64,000 bases of DNA from Hirudo medicinalis (taxonomy: Eukaryota > Annelida > Clitellata > Hirudinida > Hirudinidae), in contig MPNW01000221.1 in the NCBI GenBank assembly GCA_011800805.1, forward strand, positions 135,516 through 199,515, in the 5' to 3' direction. Both the position numbers and the translations under genes were made by a program. The notes under the pieces were generated by a model. It had not been told where the DNA came from. It worked only from the letters and a program-made list of their open reading frames with translations, and did not search any database. This document shows positions 36,132-46,854 of this stretch, one piece after another (position 1 is the stretch's first letter; each line of letters begins with the position of its first letter).

Positions 36132-38246
36132 TTAATTAAGCCTCATTCTTTTGGGTTCTGGGAGTGCTGAATAATCTTCCATAGTCCTCTTCTCAAATAT
36201 TTCTCTATCAGTTCCATACTCAAAGTAATGGGGGGCCATTTCTAGCAGCCAGTCCAACTTGACAACAGTGACATCCCTCATGAAGTTCTTGTCCGAACCG
36301 GCATGGACCACTTCGTTGAAGATGACATATTCTGCTGGAAGTTCAGTGTAAAGGACTGAAGTTGGGTGGACCTGGAGACTGTGGTTGCCTCTAATTGTTT
36401 TGTAGACGCCACTCGGATGGTATTTGGCAGCGTTGCAGAAGAACCCAGCAACGACACATTTTAGAATTGGTTCAAATTTGTCGCAACAGGATATAAGTGG
36501 TATCTTGAAGAGCTTCAAAAATCTCGTCAAACGATCCACCAACTCTATTGCCCTCATGAGTCCTTTGTAATTGAGATAGTTCTCCCTGCACCACTTGGCA
36601 CTCATGTTGAACTCTTGAAATGCTCTGAACACGTTCACCAACGTCAGGTGATCTCCTTCGGCCACAGAAAATTTTCTTCTGGCTTTTTCTGCATGCAGTT
36701 TCCTGTTTGGAGGCATGTGGAAAACATTTTGTATCTGAGTCATTGCACATATTATCACAGCTTCCTCAGAACATTCCAGCTCCCCGGATATGAGAAGCAT
36801 TTTGCCAAACTGTGGAAGCAAAGGCAATTCTGCAAGTCTCCTGCCAATGGGATCAGTCAAATGACAATTGTCATCAATTGCTCCCAAAGCATAGAGAAGT
36901 TCCAAGCCACAAAGCATGGTATCAGTGGGAGGAGGAGAGAGAAAGTCAAATTTGAGGATCCTGTCAATTCCTAGTGCTTTAAGTTGGAGAATCATACCAG
37001 CTGTACTCGTTCTCTGCATTTCTGGCACAGTAGCAGCAGGAAGCTTTTCAAATTCCTCTTCTGTGTATAACCTGAAGACTTTACCACTTCTTATTCTTCC
37101 AGCACGACCAGCTCTCTGAGTTGCGGAGGCTTTTGACGCAGGAATCTTAATCAGACAATCCAATGCACACTTTGAATTGAAAGCACTGATTTTCATGAAG
37201 CCGCAGTCCACAACATAAACAATTCCATTGATGGTCAGAGATGTTTCAGCTATGTTGGTTGCTACCACTACTTTCCTCACGTGCTTTGAAGGCCTTTCGA
37301 AAGCCTTCATTTGATCTCTCATGGGCAGACCAGCATAGAGAGGAACTGGATTCAGGGGCATGTCATTCTTCTCCAACCTGAGTCTCAGACCTTTCACGAC
37401 TTCATCGACTTCATCTTGACCTGTAAGGAAAGCAAGGATGTCACCAAAATCCTGAGAACGATGGATCTTCATGATGGTCACCATTGTTTCTTCAACATAG
37501 TTAGGCACAGGATCAACAGAATAAAAGATTTCAACTGGAAACATTCTTCCCTCCACAGTGAGAGCTGCAACAGTGTCTTTGGATGAATCATCACTGGTGT
37601 TTGTGTTAAAAAAGTCCATGATCTTTTGTGCATCAATAGTTGCAGAGGCCACGATTATTTTAAGCTCCGGTCTCTTTTTCAAGATCTTCTTCAATAAACT
37701 GAGAATCACGTCGGTGGCTAGTGTTCTTTCGTGAGCTTCGTCAATCATGATAACACTGTACTTGGTCAATAATGGGTCCATCATTATCTCTCTTATTAAA
37801 AGACCATCAGTTACAAATTTGATCCTTGTCTTCTCACTTGACGAGTCTTCAAATCTAACTGCATAACCAACATCCTTTCCCATCTCAACATCTTTTTCTT
37901 CGGCAACTCGTTTCGCCAGCGACACAGCTGCCATTCTTCTGGGTTGTGTTATACAAATGCACTTTTCACTGCTGGACCAACCGCTTTCCAGCAAATATTG
38001 TGGAATTTGCGTGCTTTTACCACAGCCCGTTTCTCCAATGATGACAACCACAGAATATTTTTGAAGTAGATAAAGAATGTGAGTTCTATAGTTAAATATT
38101 GGCAATCTTTGTCTCTGCTTTTCAATCGAAAGACTGTAATGACTATTGAAAGTGATCACTTTGTCTTCGCCTCTTTCTTCGGTAATGCTAATTACATGAC
38201 TTCCACCAATGTCGTCATCCTGAGGCTTTAAAAACTTTCGCGACAT
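36132..38246 (-). CDS. DHX35: DEAH-box RNA helicase DHX35
   Basis: A single uninterrupted frame of 704 aa, matching the ~703 aa of animal DHX35, an ATP-dependent RNA helicase found in catalytic (C-complex) spliceosomes and acting in the nucleus. Visible motifs are Walker A GETGCGKST (71-79), TQPRR, the DEAH box (169-172), SAT (201-203), LTGQDEVD (about 274-281), ATNIAETSLTI (329-339) and QRAGRAGR (377-384), followed by the winged-helix, ratchet (HA2) and OB-fold region typical of DEAH helicases. The ATG at 38246 gives the expected short N-terminal tail before the RecA domains. The gene has no introns, unlike the M13 genes beside it. The DHX35 call over other DEAH proteins (DHX8, 15, 16, 38) rests on its short N-terminus and overall length. 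It is well conserved and presumably functional. Confidence 0.93.
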   Translation of the reverse strand: MSRKFLKPQDDDIGGSHVISITEERGEDKVITFNSHYSLSIEKQRQRLPIFNYRTHILYLLQKYSVVVIIGETGCGKSTQIPQYLLESGWSSSEKCICITQPRRMAAVSLAKRVAEEKDVEMGKDVGYAVRFEDSSSEKTRIKFVTDGLLIREIMMDPLLTKYSVIMIDEAHERTLATDVILSLLKKILKKRPELKIIVASATIDAQKIMDFFNTNTSDDSSKDTVAALTVEGRMFPVEIFYSVDPVPNYVEETMVTIMKIHRSQDFGDILAFLTGQDEVDEVVKGLRLRLEKNDMPLNPVPLYAGLPMRDQMKAFERPSKHVRKVVVATNIAETSLTINGIVYVVDCGFMKISAFNSKCALDCLIKIPASKASATQRAGRAGRIRSGKVFRLYTEEEFEKLPAATVPEMQRTSTAGMILQLKALGIDRILKFDFLSPPPTDTMLCGLELLYALGAIDDNCHLTDPIGRRLAELPLLPQFGKMLLISGELECSEEAVIICAMTQIQNVFHMPPNRKLHAEKARRKFSVAEGDHLTLVNVFRAFQEFNMSAKWCRENYLNYKGLMRAIELVDRLTRFLKLFKIPLISCCDKFEPILKCVVAGFFCNAAKYHPSGVYKTIRGNHSLQVHPTSVLYTELPAEYVIFNEVVHAGSDKNFMRDVTVVKLDWLLEMAPHYFEYGTDREIFEKRTMEDYSALPEPKRMRLN

Positions 38247-39858
38247 ATTAAAATTGATTTAAATTATTTAAAGGATTATTGGTGATATTTATTTCCCGAA
38301 AGCCCGTACCGAGTCCCCTGCCTATTATCATTGAGAAAACAAAAACATTGAATCATAAAATTAGAGTTTTAAAATTTTATTACAATTTTTATTGGTGAGT
38401 TATGAGATTATTCAATAAAATTAATCTTTTTTTAATGCAGCTGTTAGACTACTCAAGATTCATTAATTCAACTTAGGTGCATAGACAGAGCAAAGAGGGC
38501 AAGTGCTCCCTTTACCCCTGTCAGTGTGCCCCTTGACATTTTTATAAGATTCGATAACGAAATTACTGGTGTCTTTGCTTTCCTTCTGAGTCTTTAGGGT
38601 GAAATTAATTGTTTGCCGATATTCCACCAGTACTAGACTTTACTGTTGTAATATTACAAATATATATTTACACATAAAAACGTTTGTCCCCCTACCTCGA
38701 CCAATTTTAAAATAGTAATAATAATAGTTCATTTGTATGGCGCCTTATAAATAGCGTCAGAGGCTATGCCACTCGCTTCAGTGTTACATGTTAAGATATT
38801 GTTTAATAATTAAGTTCTAATCAATCATGCATTGAAAACATGTAGAGTCACATGATATTATATTATTAGCTAGAATAGAAATCTTTCGAGGATTTGCTTG
38901 ACGTCATGCTATCGACTATTGGGGACCGATTGTATAAATTTATGTCAAGTTTAATCAATTGCAAACCCTCAATTGCAACATGCATTGCTTTATATAATTA
39001 TATCGGCATAATTCAGAAACCTTAATTCTAGACTAAATTAATTTGCGTCTTCCATATCGGGAAGCGACAGCGATCGAAGAAACAGATCTTAGCAATTTAT
39101 GTGTATCACACAAGTTGTAAATCTAGCTGCTTAAGTATTTTAAATTTACATTTTGGATCTTCTGAACGCTGCACACTGAGACAACTGATGTTTTTCTGAT
39201 GATAGATATTATTAAATTCTATATAATAGCAACCGGAAAGTAGGTTAAAGCTCAATTTCAAAGTCAAAAAAGTCACAAGTAACTCTTATAATCTTACACG
39301 TAGGCTTTGGATTTTAGGCCACGTTGACTCAACTGATGTAAAGACAATGTTTTGAAAGATTAAAGAATTGTCAAATTTGTCGAATGTTTTAATCAAAAAT
39401 TAAAAAAATAAATTAAACGATAATTAATTATGCGTGAGTGTAATTAAAGTCTTGAAAATGATTGTAAATATAAAAAAATAATTTATTTCATATGATTAAT
39501 TAAGAACTTGAGTTTTAAAACAGTTTGCTTGCGAAGGGTTTGTTTAGGAAACACAGTAATACATCGGCCGTGCCGTAAATGCAGCGCTGAGAGTGATAGT
39601 TTTCTGTTTTTCGAGTTACGTGCCGGGGACTGGCGAGCCTTAGAGTGGATTTTCAGTTTTGCAGCTTGGGTTACATTAATGAAGTTGGTACGATTGCTAA
39701 TTGCCTTTTCATTGTTTCATCAAGTGACATGTTATTAAGTTTCTGCTCAAGTTTCTTTAATGAATTCTTGATTAGCTCTATGACATAATTACACAAATTA
39801 GCATCATTTTCAAACAAGCGTTTTTTATACAATTCTAGATAACTGACATCTGCTTGGC
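38247..39858. other. Divergent intergenic region between DHX35 and PGRMC
   Basis: 1.6 kb between two genes transcribed away from each other, so it should hold both promoters. Positions 38480-38640 are less AT-rich and look like a decayed repeat, and 38729-38760 carries the CATTTGTATGGCGCC repeat. A 63-codon stretch of an antisense open frame at 39671-39858 runs on into the PGRMC start (see findings). No other coding sequence is supported. Confidence 0.5.
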
Positions 39859-40446
39859 ATGGACAATCAAGAAAATGCTCAAGATTTCTCAGACGGTGCA
39901 TCAGTTGATGCTGGCCAGTATGGAACCACATGGTGCAACCCGCTGAACATGATTTTGTTGTGTGTTTGCAGTTTTCTTTTGTACAAGATCATTCGAGCAA
40001 AAAAGCAGCACAGCAGGTTATTAGCAGACCAAAACACATTGCCACCCCTCAAAAGGCAGGACTTCACACTTGAACAATTGAGAGAGATGAACAACAAAGA
40101 CGGCAGAATCTTAATGGCTGTCAATGGGAAAGTATTCGATGTGACGAAAGAACGTGGTCAGTATGGTCCAGATGGTCCTTACGGAGTCTTTGCCGGGCGT
40201 GATGCTTCGAGGGGCCTCGGCACATTTTCTCTGACTGGGGATGCCATCAGAGACACATACGACGACCTCAGTGATCTGACTCCCAGCCAGATGGAAAGCA
40301 TCAAAGAATGGGAGCTTCAATTTAGTGACAGATTCCAGTTTTTAGGCAGGCTTTTAAAACCTGGTGAAGAACCAACAGAGTACACTGACACAGAAGAAGA
40401 ACATGGACTTGGCAGTTCTCAAGCAGATCCCCTAAAACTGGATTAA
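39859..40446 (+). CDS. PGRMC: Membrane-associated progesterone receptor component (PGRMC-type, MAPR family)
   Basis: 195 aa, the same length as human PGRMC1. A short lumenal N-terminus is followed by one membrane helix (about 30-46) and a cytoplasmic cytochrome-b5-like haem-binding domain (about 68-170). The core string YGPDGPYGVFAGRDASRGL (102-120) is nearly identical to the family. PGRMC proteins bind haem, partner cytochromes P450 and act in sterol and haem handling in the ER. The two haem-site tyrosines are kept (Y102 and Y108, equal to Y107 and Y113 of PGRMC1). The following Lys-Tyr pair (K163-Y164 in human) is Arg-Phe here (158-159). The acidic tail EYTDTEEE resembles the phosphorylated C-terminus of PGRMC1/2. 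The gene is intronless in this window. A polyadenylation signal AATAAA lies at 40629-40634. I cannot assign PGRMC1 versus PGRMC2; it is probably the single pre-duplication type. Confidence 0.93.
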   Translation: MDNQENAQDFSDGASVDAGQYGTTWCNPLNMILLCVCSFLLYKIIRAKKQHSRLLADQNTLPPLKRQDFTLEQLREMNNKDGRILMAVNGKVFDVTKERGQYGPDGPYGVFAGRDASRGLGTFSLTGDAIRDTYDDLSDLTPSQMESIKEWELQFSDRFQFLGRLLKPGEEPTEYTDTEEEHGLGSSQADPLKLD

Positions 40447-41764
40447 TTATTCTTGGACTTGTACAGTCTTGTGTTTCTTAGGTTCCACTTCAAATGGTCT
40501 TCACTTTTGGAAACACAATTTTTATGGTGCAATTGCTGATGATAAATTTTGAATATGTTTGTATGAATATGTTTGATTTAGACTTGACTAAAATTCTGGA
40601 TTGGAATATGTTTCCAGAAAAAAACAGAAATAAAAGCTTATTCTCTGGATAAATCATTGAATGCCAAAATTGTTGAGCCATACATTCTAATTGGAATTTG
40701 CCACAAGTCAATTTGCTCTGTTCATTCAGAAATTTTACTGAAGTAATTGAGGGTGCTTTTCTAACAGTTTTTTTTTTATTTTTATTATTGAACATCTAAT
40801 GGGAAAGGTGTCCATAACAAGTCTCACCTCTGCTTATTTTGTTCAGTTTGGTGTTTCGGTGGAGAGTGTTGCCTCATGTCCCTCACAAGAGATTGCAATT
40901 TAGTCTCTGAAATGTATACTTAGCTTTGTTTGATAACTTTTTTCTGATGTGGGTTATGGGCTATTACGTTGCCTATGATTCTGCTTGCTCTAAAATGTTT
41001 GTTAGTTTACCTCGATCATTTCATTTGAGGAATATCTTTGTTATTTGAGCCCCAAAGAAAAGAATGTTCAAATGTCTTGGTTCCATTTTATGGTTCTCTT
41101 AATAAGAGGCCTTGGAAGTTAACTGTGTGAAAAAATTCTTCAGTATTTTATTAACTATTACTGACTAAAAATTTGACACCAGTAACAAGAAATCAAATTT
41201 CATCTATTTGTGAATTGCATAAACATGGTTCAAGTGGCTACTTGCTATGCCATATGTTGATTTTTGAGATACTTCAACTTTTGAGCTTGGATATTGATAC
41301 ACTTCAAAATTCTGAAGACCAAGCCCAAATAAAGTCAGTCATGTGAAAAGAAAGTTCAATTTTTCTTCAGTTTGATTTAAAATTAATGATATTTAATCGC
41401 AGTGGTTTTGAATAAATATGGTCTTAATTGTATCCTAGTCTGGTCTGGCTGACATTTGGAGATGGTCACAATGCTTGTAGGTGCAAAGTAATATCATTAA
41501 GATGAGTTTGGTATCTTTAGTGACAGTCTGAGGTTATTGTAATGGATAAGGGTAAATTCTCTTTTTTTTAATGTTTTTTAATGCTATTAATTTTCTAATT
41601 TGGACTTTTAAAACATTTTTAGGCTCGCTTTTAATCACTTGATTGTAAATATCGTGCCCGGTTAATGTTTGGAGGGGCGTTGTCAGTTTTAATTCGGAAT
41701 TTATGAGAAAGTACTTATCGCCGACTTAAGTCAATAACGTTTTTGAGTCGCCACTTTGCCGATC
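40447..41764. other. PGRMC 3' UTR and spacer to the methyltransferase gene
   Basis: It begins with the 3' UTR of PGRMC (polyadenylation signal at 40629-40634). The remainder has ordinary AT content, with no splice-supported frame and no recognisable repeat. A minus-strand open frame at 40490-40795 is AT-rich and unsupported. Confidence 0.5.
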
Positions 41765-43282
41765 ATGAGTAACATTTTCCACGTCGATCATAAAATATTT
41801 GCTATTGGCGCCCTCACAGCCACAAGCGCCGTTGCTATCTTCTCAACCTGGAGATATTTATCATTGAGGAGAAAGCATATACAGGACAACTTATATGAAA
41901 CAGAAAACTATCTCAATCAGTACTTGTTATTCCATTATGGTAGCAAAAAGGACCTGTCTGATCCATGGACTAATGATATCGAGGAGAAGTTTCTCTTCTT
42001 TCCAAAACGAATCGCCGATTTGTGTATCAAGCACAGTAAAGTGAATGCAGTTAAGTATTGTGCCCGGCATTGCTAATTGCTTATTTTGTAGTAAGATGAT
42101 GTTGTTCACTGATGATGTCATTCATTTTTATGTGCTATTTGTCATGGCTGAAAGAATTTCCTTGATGCCTAACATTGGCTGCACTAATACTTAAATAAGC
42201 TACTCACTGTACATCATTGCATGCCAATATTTTCAGAAAGCCTTGGATGTTGGATGTGCAGTGGGTCGATCCACTTTTGAACTGGCCAGGCATTTTGACC
42301 AGGTGCTCGGACTGGATTATAGCCGCCTTTTTGTGGACACCTGTCAAATCTTGAAAGAGAAAGGAAGCCTGCTGTACTCATCAGTTATTGAAGGAGAATT
42401 GAACGATTTGTGCAATGCTCTGGTTGATCCAACAATTGTTAGTATTATGATGATGTACATCTTCTGATGATGAATGTTGTTCAAAGGGATGCTTTGGAGC
42501 AGTCAGACAACTTTCAGGATTAACTGGTAGTTTTTAATAACAATGGTTTTCACAATGTGCATTGTAAGCTGGGTTTGAACACTCACACACTTGAGCAATT
42601 GGATACTCTTTAACAACTCCAACTGAGCTCGAGTTGTCAAATCTCAAATGAGGATTTTTTTCGTGTCGGTTGATGGTCTATGTTACTTCAAATTATTTTG
42701 CAAAAAATTCATGAAATTAATGCTTTAAAGTGTCAAGTAGTTATTTTTGCATCTAAGGACAGAAGAAAAACAGAGTTTCAACATGGTGATGCCTGTTGTC
42801 TCCCCCTAAATATTGGCCAATTTGACTGTGTACTGGCTGCCAATCTAATCTGCCGCTTGAAAACACCGAAAAACTTCTTGAACAGGCTGCCCCAATTGGT
42901 GGCATCCTCTGGAATTTTGGTCATCTCCTCGCCTTATTCCTTCTCCACCAACTTCACTCCAAGAGTGAGTGGGCCAATATCATTTGAATTTCATATTATT
43001 TTTAACATTGCCTTTTCTTTAGTATATTTTCACTTTTTATGAGAATGATGATGCTTTCCAAAATAGTGATGATATATTTATTTTTCATTGATAAAGGAGA
43101 ACTGGATAGGAGGTTTCAGGACAAACGATGGTGTCGATTACACGGGCGCTGAAGGCATCAAGGATCGTCTTTCGCCAAACTTCGACTTGATCGAGGACTT
43201 GAGTTTCCCGATGATTATTAGAGAAAGCAAGAGAAAATTTCAGCTGACTTTCAGTCATGTACAGGTCTGGAGAAGAAAATAA
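41765..43282 (+). CDS. Membrane-anchored OvoA-C-terminal-type methyltransferase
   Basis: Four exons (41765-42049, 42237-42437, 42758-42964, 43097-43282), all in phase 0, giving 292 aa. The sequence matches the class I SAM-dependent methyltransferase domain found at the C-terminus of the ovothiol enzyme OvoA (putative 4-mercaptohistidine N1-methyltransferase family). It has [16 protein letters not shown] (44-59), the SAM-binding motif [10 protein letters not shown] (98-107), [17 protein letters not shown], the SSPYSF strand end, ENWIGGFR, and a C-terminal region IRESKRKFQ...VWRRK. The N-terminal sulfoxide-synthase part of OvoA is absent. Residues 11-29 form a hydrophobic helix, which suggests membrane anchoring. 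The first ATG in the frame (41765) was chosen; the frame opens just upstream only through a TTG. Its substrate in animals is unknown to me. A mercaptohistidine-like thiol imidazole or a small metabolite is an inference from the family. Confidence 0.85.
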
Positions 43283-44049
43283 TTCCAACTATTTTCCAGG
43301 CATTGGGTTCTTTATACTGTACCTCAGATATTTCTGTGTACTTATCACTGGCATTTTAACCGCATTTCATTTTTCTTAACTCTGAGCTTAGCAATGTATT
43401 CCGTGAAACATATTCCAGTTAGGATATTTTTCTAAAAATAATGTTATCCACGTTATTGTTGATGAGTCTTGTTTACGAATTGCATTTATTCTATAGATCA
43501 ACCATAATAAAATGATTATATAATTGAATTGTAAGCATTTAATAGCCAATGGTAGGTGAAGCAGAAAAAAAATTATCAATGCATGAGTGATTTGTGCTTT
43601 ACCAATGGTATGGATGCAGTAACTGCTATATGTTCATTGAGACTAGATATTTGTTAAAGACTTGTTCGTTTTTAATTTGCTGAGGGATGTATTTTGTGTA
43701 CCCCATGACAAAAGCTATAAGATAATGCCATTTGCTTATTCTGATTTTACTTGGAACAAGTATTGAGTTGATTTGGTTTTGTTTGGAATTTATTTAAAGA
43801 ACAATTAAAGATTTTTTTCTTCCTTTTTTCTCTTAACTTAATTAATTTAATTGCGGGGGTGATTAATCTTTATTCGGAGATAATTTAAAAAGTCATTTTA
43901 TTTAACATTCGATATGTTTTGCTTAGCGTTTTATTTAAATTTAATAATTTCTAATAAAGTATTAGTGCTACCGCTCCAGACAAAATATTTGTTTTCATTT
44001 TTAAATTTTCCGATTTATGTGTTGTCGTCTGCTTCTGCGCTGGTAGAGA
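43283..44049. other. Spacer between methyltransferase and coiled-coil genes
   Basis: AT-rich; likely the 3' UTR of the methyltransferase gene and the promoter of the next gene. No supported frame or repeat is seen. Confidence 0.5.
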
Positions 44050-46242
44050 ATGGAGCAGAAGAGGCTGGAGAAGCTGGTCGGGTTCTTGGAATGGGATTTT
44101 GTGAATTGTAATAATTTGATTTTAGATCAGAAGAAATATTCTGACTTGAAGAAGCGTGCTAAGCCTATTGAGGGTCTCGATGGTGCAAAGCCGATCGTTG
44201 AAGATGTGAGTGCTCTGTATTGACGTAAATGAATTAGTGAGTAGTTTCAGTGTAATTTTATGTTGAGGATTCTTTTTGCACTGAACGTCTGCGGGAAGAA
44301 GAACGAGATAAAAAATGCAAAGAAGAAGTGAAGGAATGTGGAAAATTAGAAATAGATCTTAAATATTGCGAGGAGAGGGCGAAAGAGAGAAGATTGGCAA
44401 TAGATCAAGCTAAAGAAATTCTGAAAAGAAATTTTCACGAAAACAAAGTCTTTAACGTAAGATTTATTCAAAATTCGCTTTGTTTGGATTAAAGTTCATT
44501 AATGTAAGAAAAGAGTTATAAAATGGTTTGTTGCCCTATTTATTCAGAGAGCAGTTTGTCTGGTCGACATACTTCAACAAAACAAAGATCAGGTTAAAGA
44601 AAACCGAGATATTGAAGAAGAGAATAAAATGCGTGAGACTCAGAAGGAACTGAGGTTTATGGCAAGAGAGCATCAGAAAGATGCTGAGAGGAAAGACAGA
44701 TCCAGGGAATTGAGAATGGAAGTCAATGACGACAATATTAAGATGTAAAATGGTTTTCACATGTCTCAATTTCTCGAAATCTATCTTATTCAATCTTTTT
44801 TCGTTTCAGTGTCCAATTAAATTTGGAAAAGCAAAAGAAACTTGACGTGGAAGAGAGGGAGTGGGCGGAGGAGATTCTCTGTTTAACAAAGGAGTTTGAG
44901 AAAGAACAGAAAGAAAAGAAAATCAAAAACTTCGAAAAACGGAAGCAGTTGGATGCTGCCAACCAGCTGGAAATTGAGAGAAAGGAAAAACTAAGGCAGT
45001 TTAACATAAAATTGGATGCGGTTAGAATAATTATACCTGGATTAGACTTGTTAGTTATTAATTTTCACTGAATTATCACAATTCTTGATGAATATTTCCA
45101 ATTAAGCCAGGAAATATAATTTTACTGTAACATGAATCAGATGGAAGATGAAGAAGCTATGATTTTCCTTGAGACAAAAAGAAAAATGTACAAGGATATG
45201 ATACATAATTCTAAAAAACAAGATGAGTGAGTTTTCGCTTTCACGCAATGAATCTAATATAATAATATGTTGAACATAATATATTTTAATTCAGTGATAT
45301 TCGTGTTTAGACTTAGGCAAAAGCATTTCGATCTTGTAGTGGAAAAGACCAAAGAATGGTTCTTCGAATTAGACCCTGAAGGGGTAAGGGACAAATGGTA
45401 TACCGACGTGTATACAAGAGAAGCAATGGCCAGAGAAAGAGATGGAGTTATCGATGTACAAAAGAGAAAAGAAAACTATATGAATTTAGTTAAATATTGG
45501 GACGAGCAAGTGCGTTGTTGGCTTAAAGGTTAAGGTTTATACTGTCTGAACTTTCTAATATACATTTAGGTTAAGAACAAGCTAAAGGATCGCTGCCAGC
45601 ATGAACTTGAAGAGAAATTGTGCTTTGAAGTAAGACTTCAAATGGACTGCGACATGAAAAAGGAAGACGAGGATAGAAGGAAGAAGGTCATGACCATAGG
45701 CTTGGCACAAAATGAGTTCAATAAAAGACTAGAGGTGATTATTTTGAATTGTAATTTGTCTTTAAGCAGTCGTAACTAAACTGTCTCAAAAATTAATTCT
45801 TGGTTTGTAATCGGACCCAAGGCATGTGGCACATCACTTGTGTATTATGACAAATGCGTTTCAGGACTTTAATCTGCCAGCGGAAGCTCCAGCTTCCTTA
45901 ACAATGTATTATGCGGAATTGAAGTGTTTTTACTGTCTTGTTTTTTCACCAAGTATAAATGATGGGTTTTCATTTGTTCATTTTCTTTGGAGGTGTCCTT
46001 CGTGAAGTAAAACATCGTGACATGTAATTGGCAGTTTTAGAAAACATTTAAAACTTCAGAACGAGAAAAAGAACGCTAATGCCTTTGAAAAACAATACGA
46101 CAAGGAGCACCTCCATAAGATGTACGAGTGGATAGCCACAAAAGAAAAGGAGCAACTGGTCAAGAGGGACTGCCTGATGAAGAAGTATTTAGACAAGGGA
46201 ATGGACGTCACTCCCCTTATGAAAATTAACTTTAAGAAGTAG
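44050..46242 (+). CDS. Charged coiled-coil protein, possibly ciliary
   Basis: Eight exons (44050-44205, 44268-44456, 44548-44744, 44810-45020, 45141-45226, 45311-45509, 45570-45734, 46060-46242) joining to 461 aa. Almost the whole protein is Glu/Lys/Arg-rich heptad-like helix (for example EEREWAEEILCLTKEFEKEQ), with little else except an aromatic stretch near EWFFELDPEGVRDKWYTDVY. The composition and length resemble trichohyalin/plectin-homology proteins inside ciliary doublet microtubules (CFAP53, CFAP45, MNS1 type), but I cannot match it to one member. The start was chosen as the first ATG of a frame that splices cleanly at GTGAGT. The exon 2 acceptor (TTGAG|GAT) is the least certain junction. 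Function is inferred from composition only. Confidence 0.7.
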
Positions 46243-46854
46243 CACTGTGAATAATTAATTTGTTAAGACATTCATTGAATTTATCTTTATATTTTTTATG
46301 CTATTTTTAAGTAAATAGTTTGTCTATTTAATCTGGGTTTTTGACTTGCTCATCGACTAGTTTTTTTTACACTGTTTTTTAAACTTACTTTACTTTATAA
46401 TTTGCCTCCCACCTTAAAAATTTCAATCAAATTCGGCCGACTTGGATATCTGTACCATCTCGGAACTCTGTTAACAACTCAAATAACAGTTCTAGCTGTT
46501 TTGGTGGTCATTGTAATTGTATTGCTCAGGCCAGCTAAACGATCGGGAGTGTGTTCCACCACAAAAAAAAAACACAAAGTGAATCTTATTCTTGCTCGTA
46601 ACCCTCGTTGGGTTTAAATTCGGTATATCGTTAAGGAATATCATACAACGGTTTGTTAACTATTAAAACATGATATTTGATTGAATAAATTTTGTGAGTG
46701 TTGAAATACATGCAGTCGCAAAGAATGATTTGGCTAAGCTATTCGACAAAAAATATTTGCAAATTGACTAAGCCAAAGTTTTAATTACTTTCAGAGCCGT
46801 CACCTCGTGGGATTGTAAAATAGGCCTGCAACAAACGAGTTAAGGAATAATAAT
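46243..46854. other. Convergent spacer between coiled-coil gene and first CNT gene
   Basis: Holds the 3' ends of both genes. A 71-codon frame at 46402 begins with TTG, contains one hydrophobic run and has no other support, so it is not called. Confidence 0.5.

Noticed and set aside
36472..37586. Several 67-119 codon frames inside DHX35
   Set aside because: They are other-frame and antisense shadows of a strongly conserved coding sequence.
39879..40320. Two minus-strand frames inside PGRMC
   Set aside because: Antisense shadows of the PGRMC frame, with no independent support.
46402..46617. 71-codon frame with a hydrophobic run after the coiled-coil gene
   Set aside because: It opens at TTG with no ATG before the hydrophobic run and matches nothing; it lies in a convergent 3' spacer.
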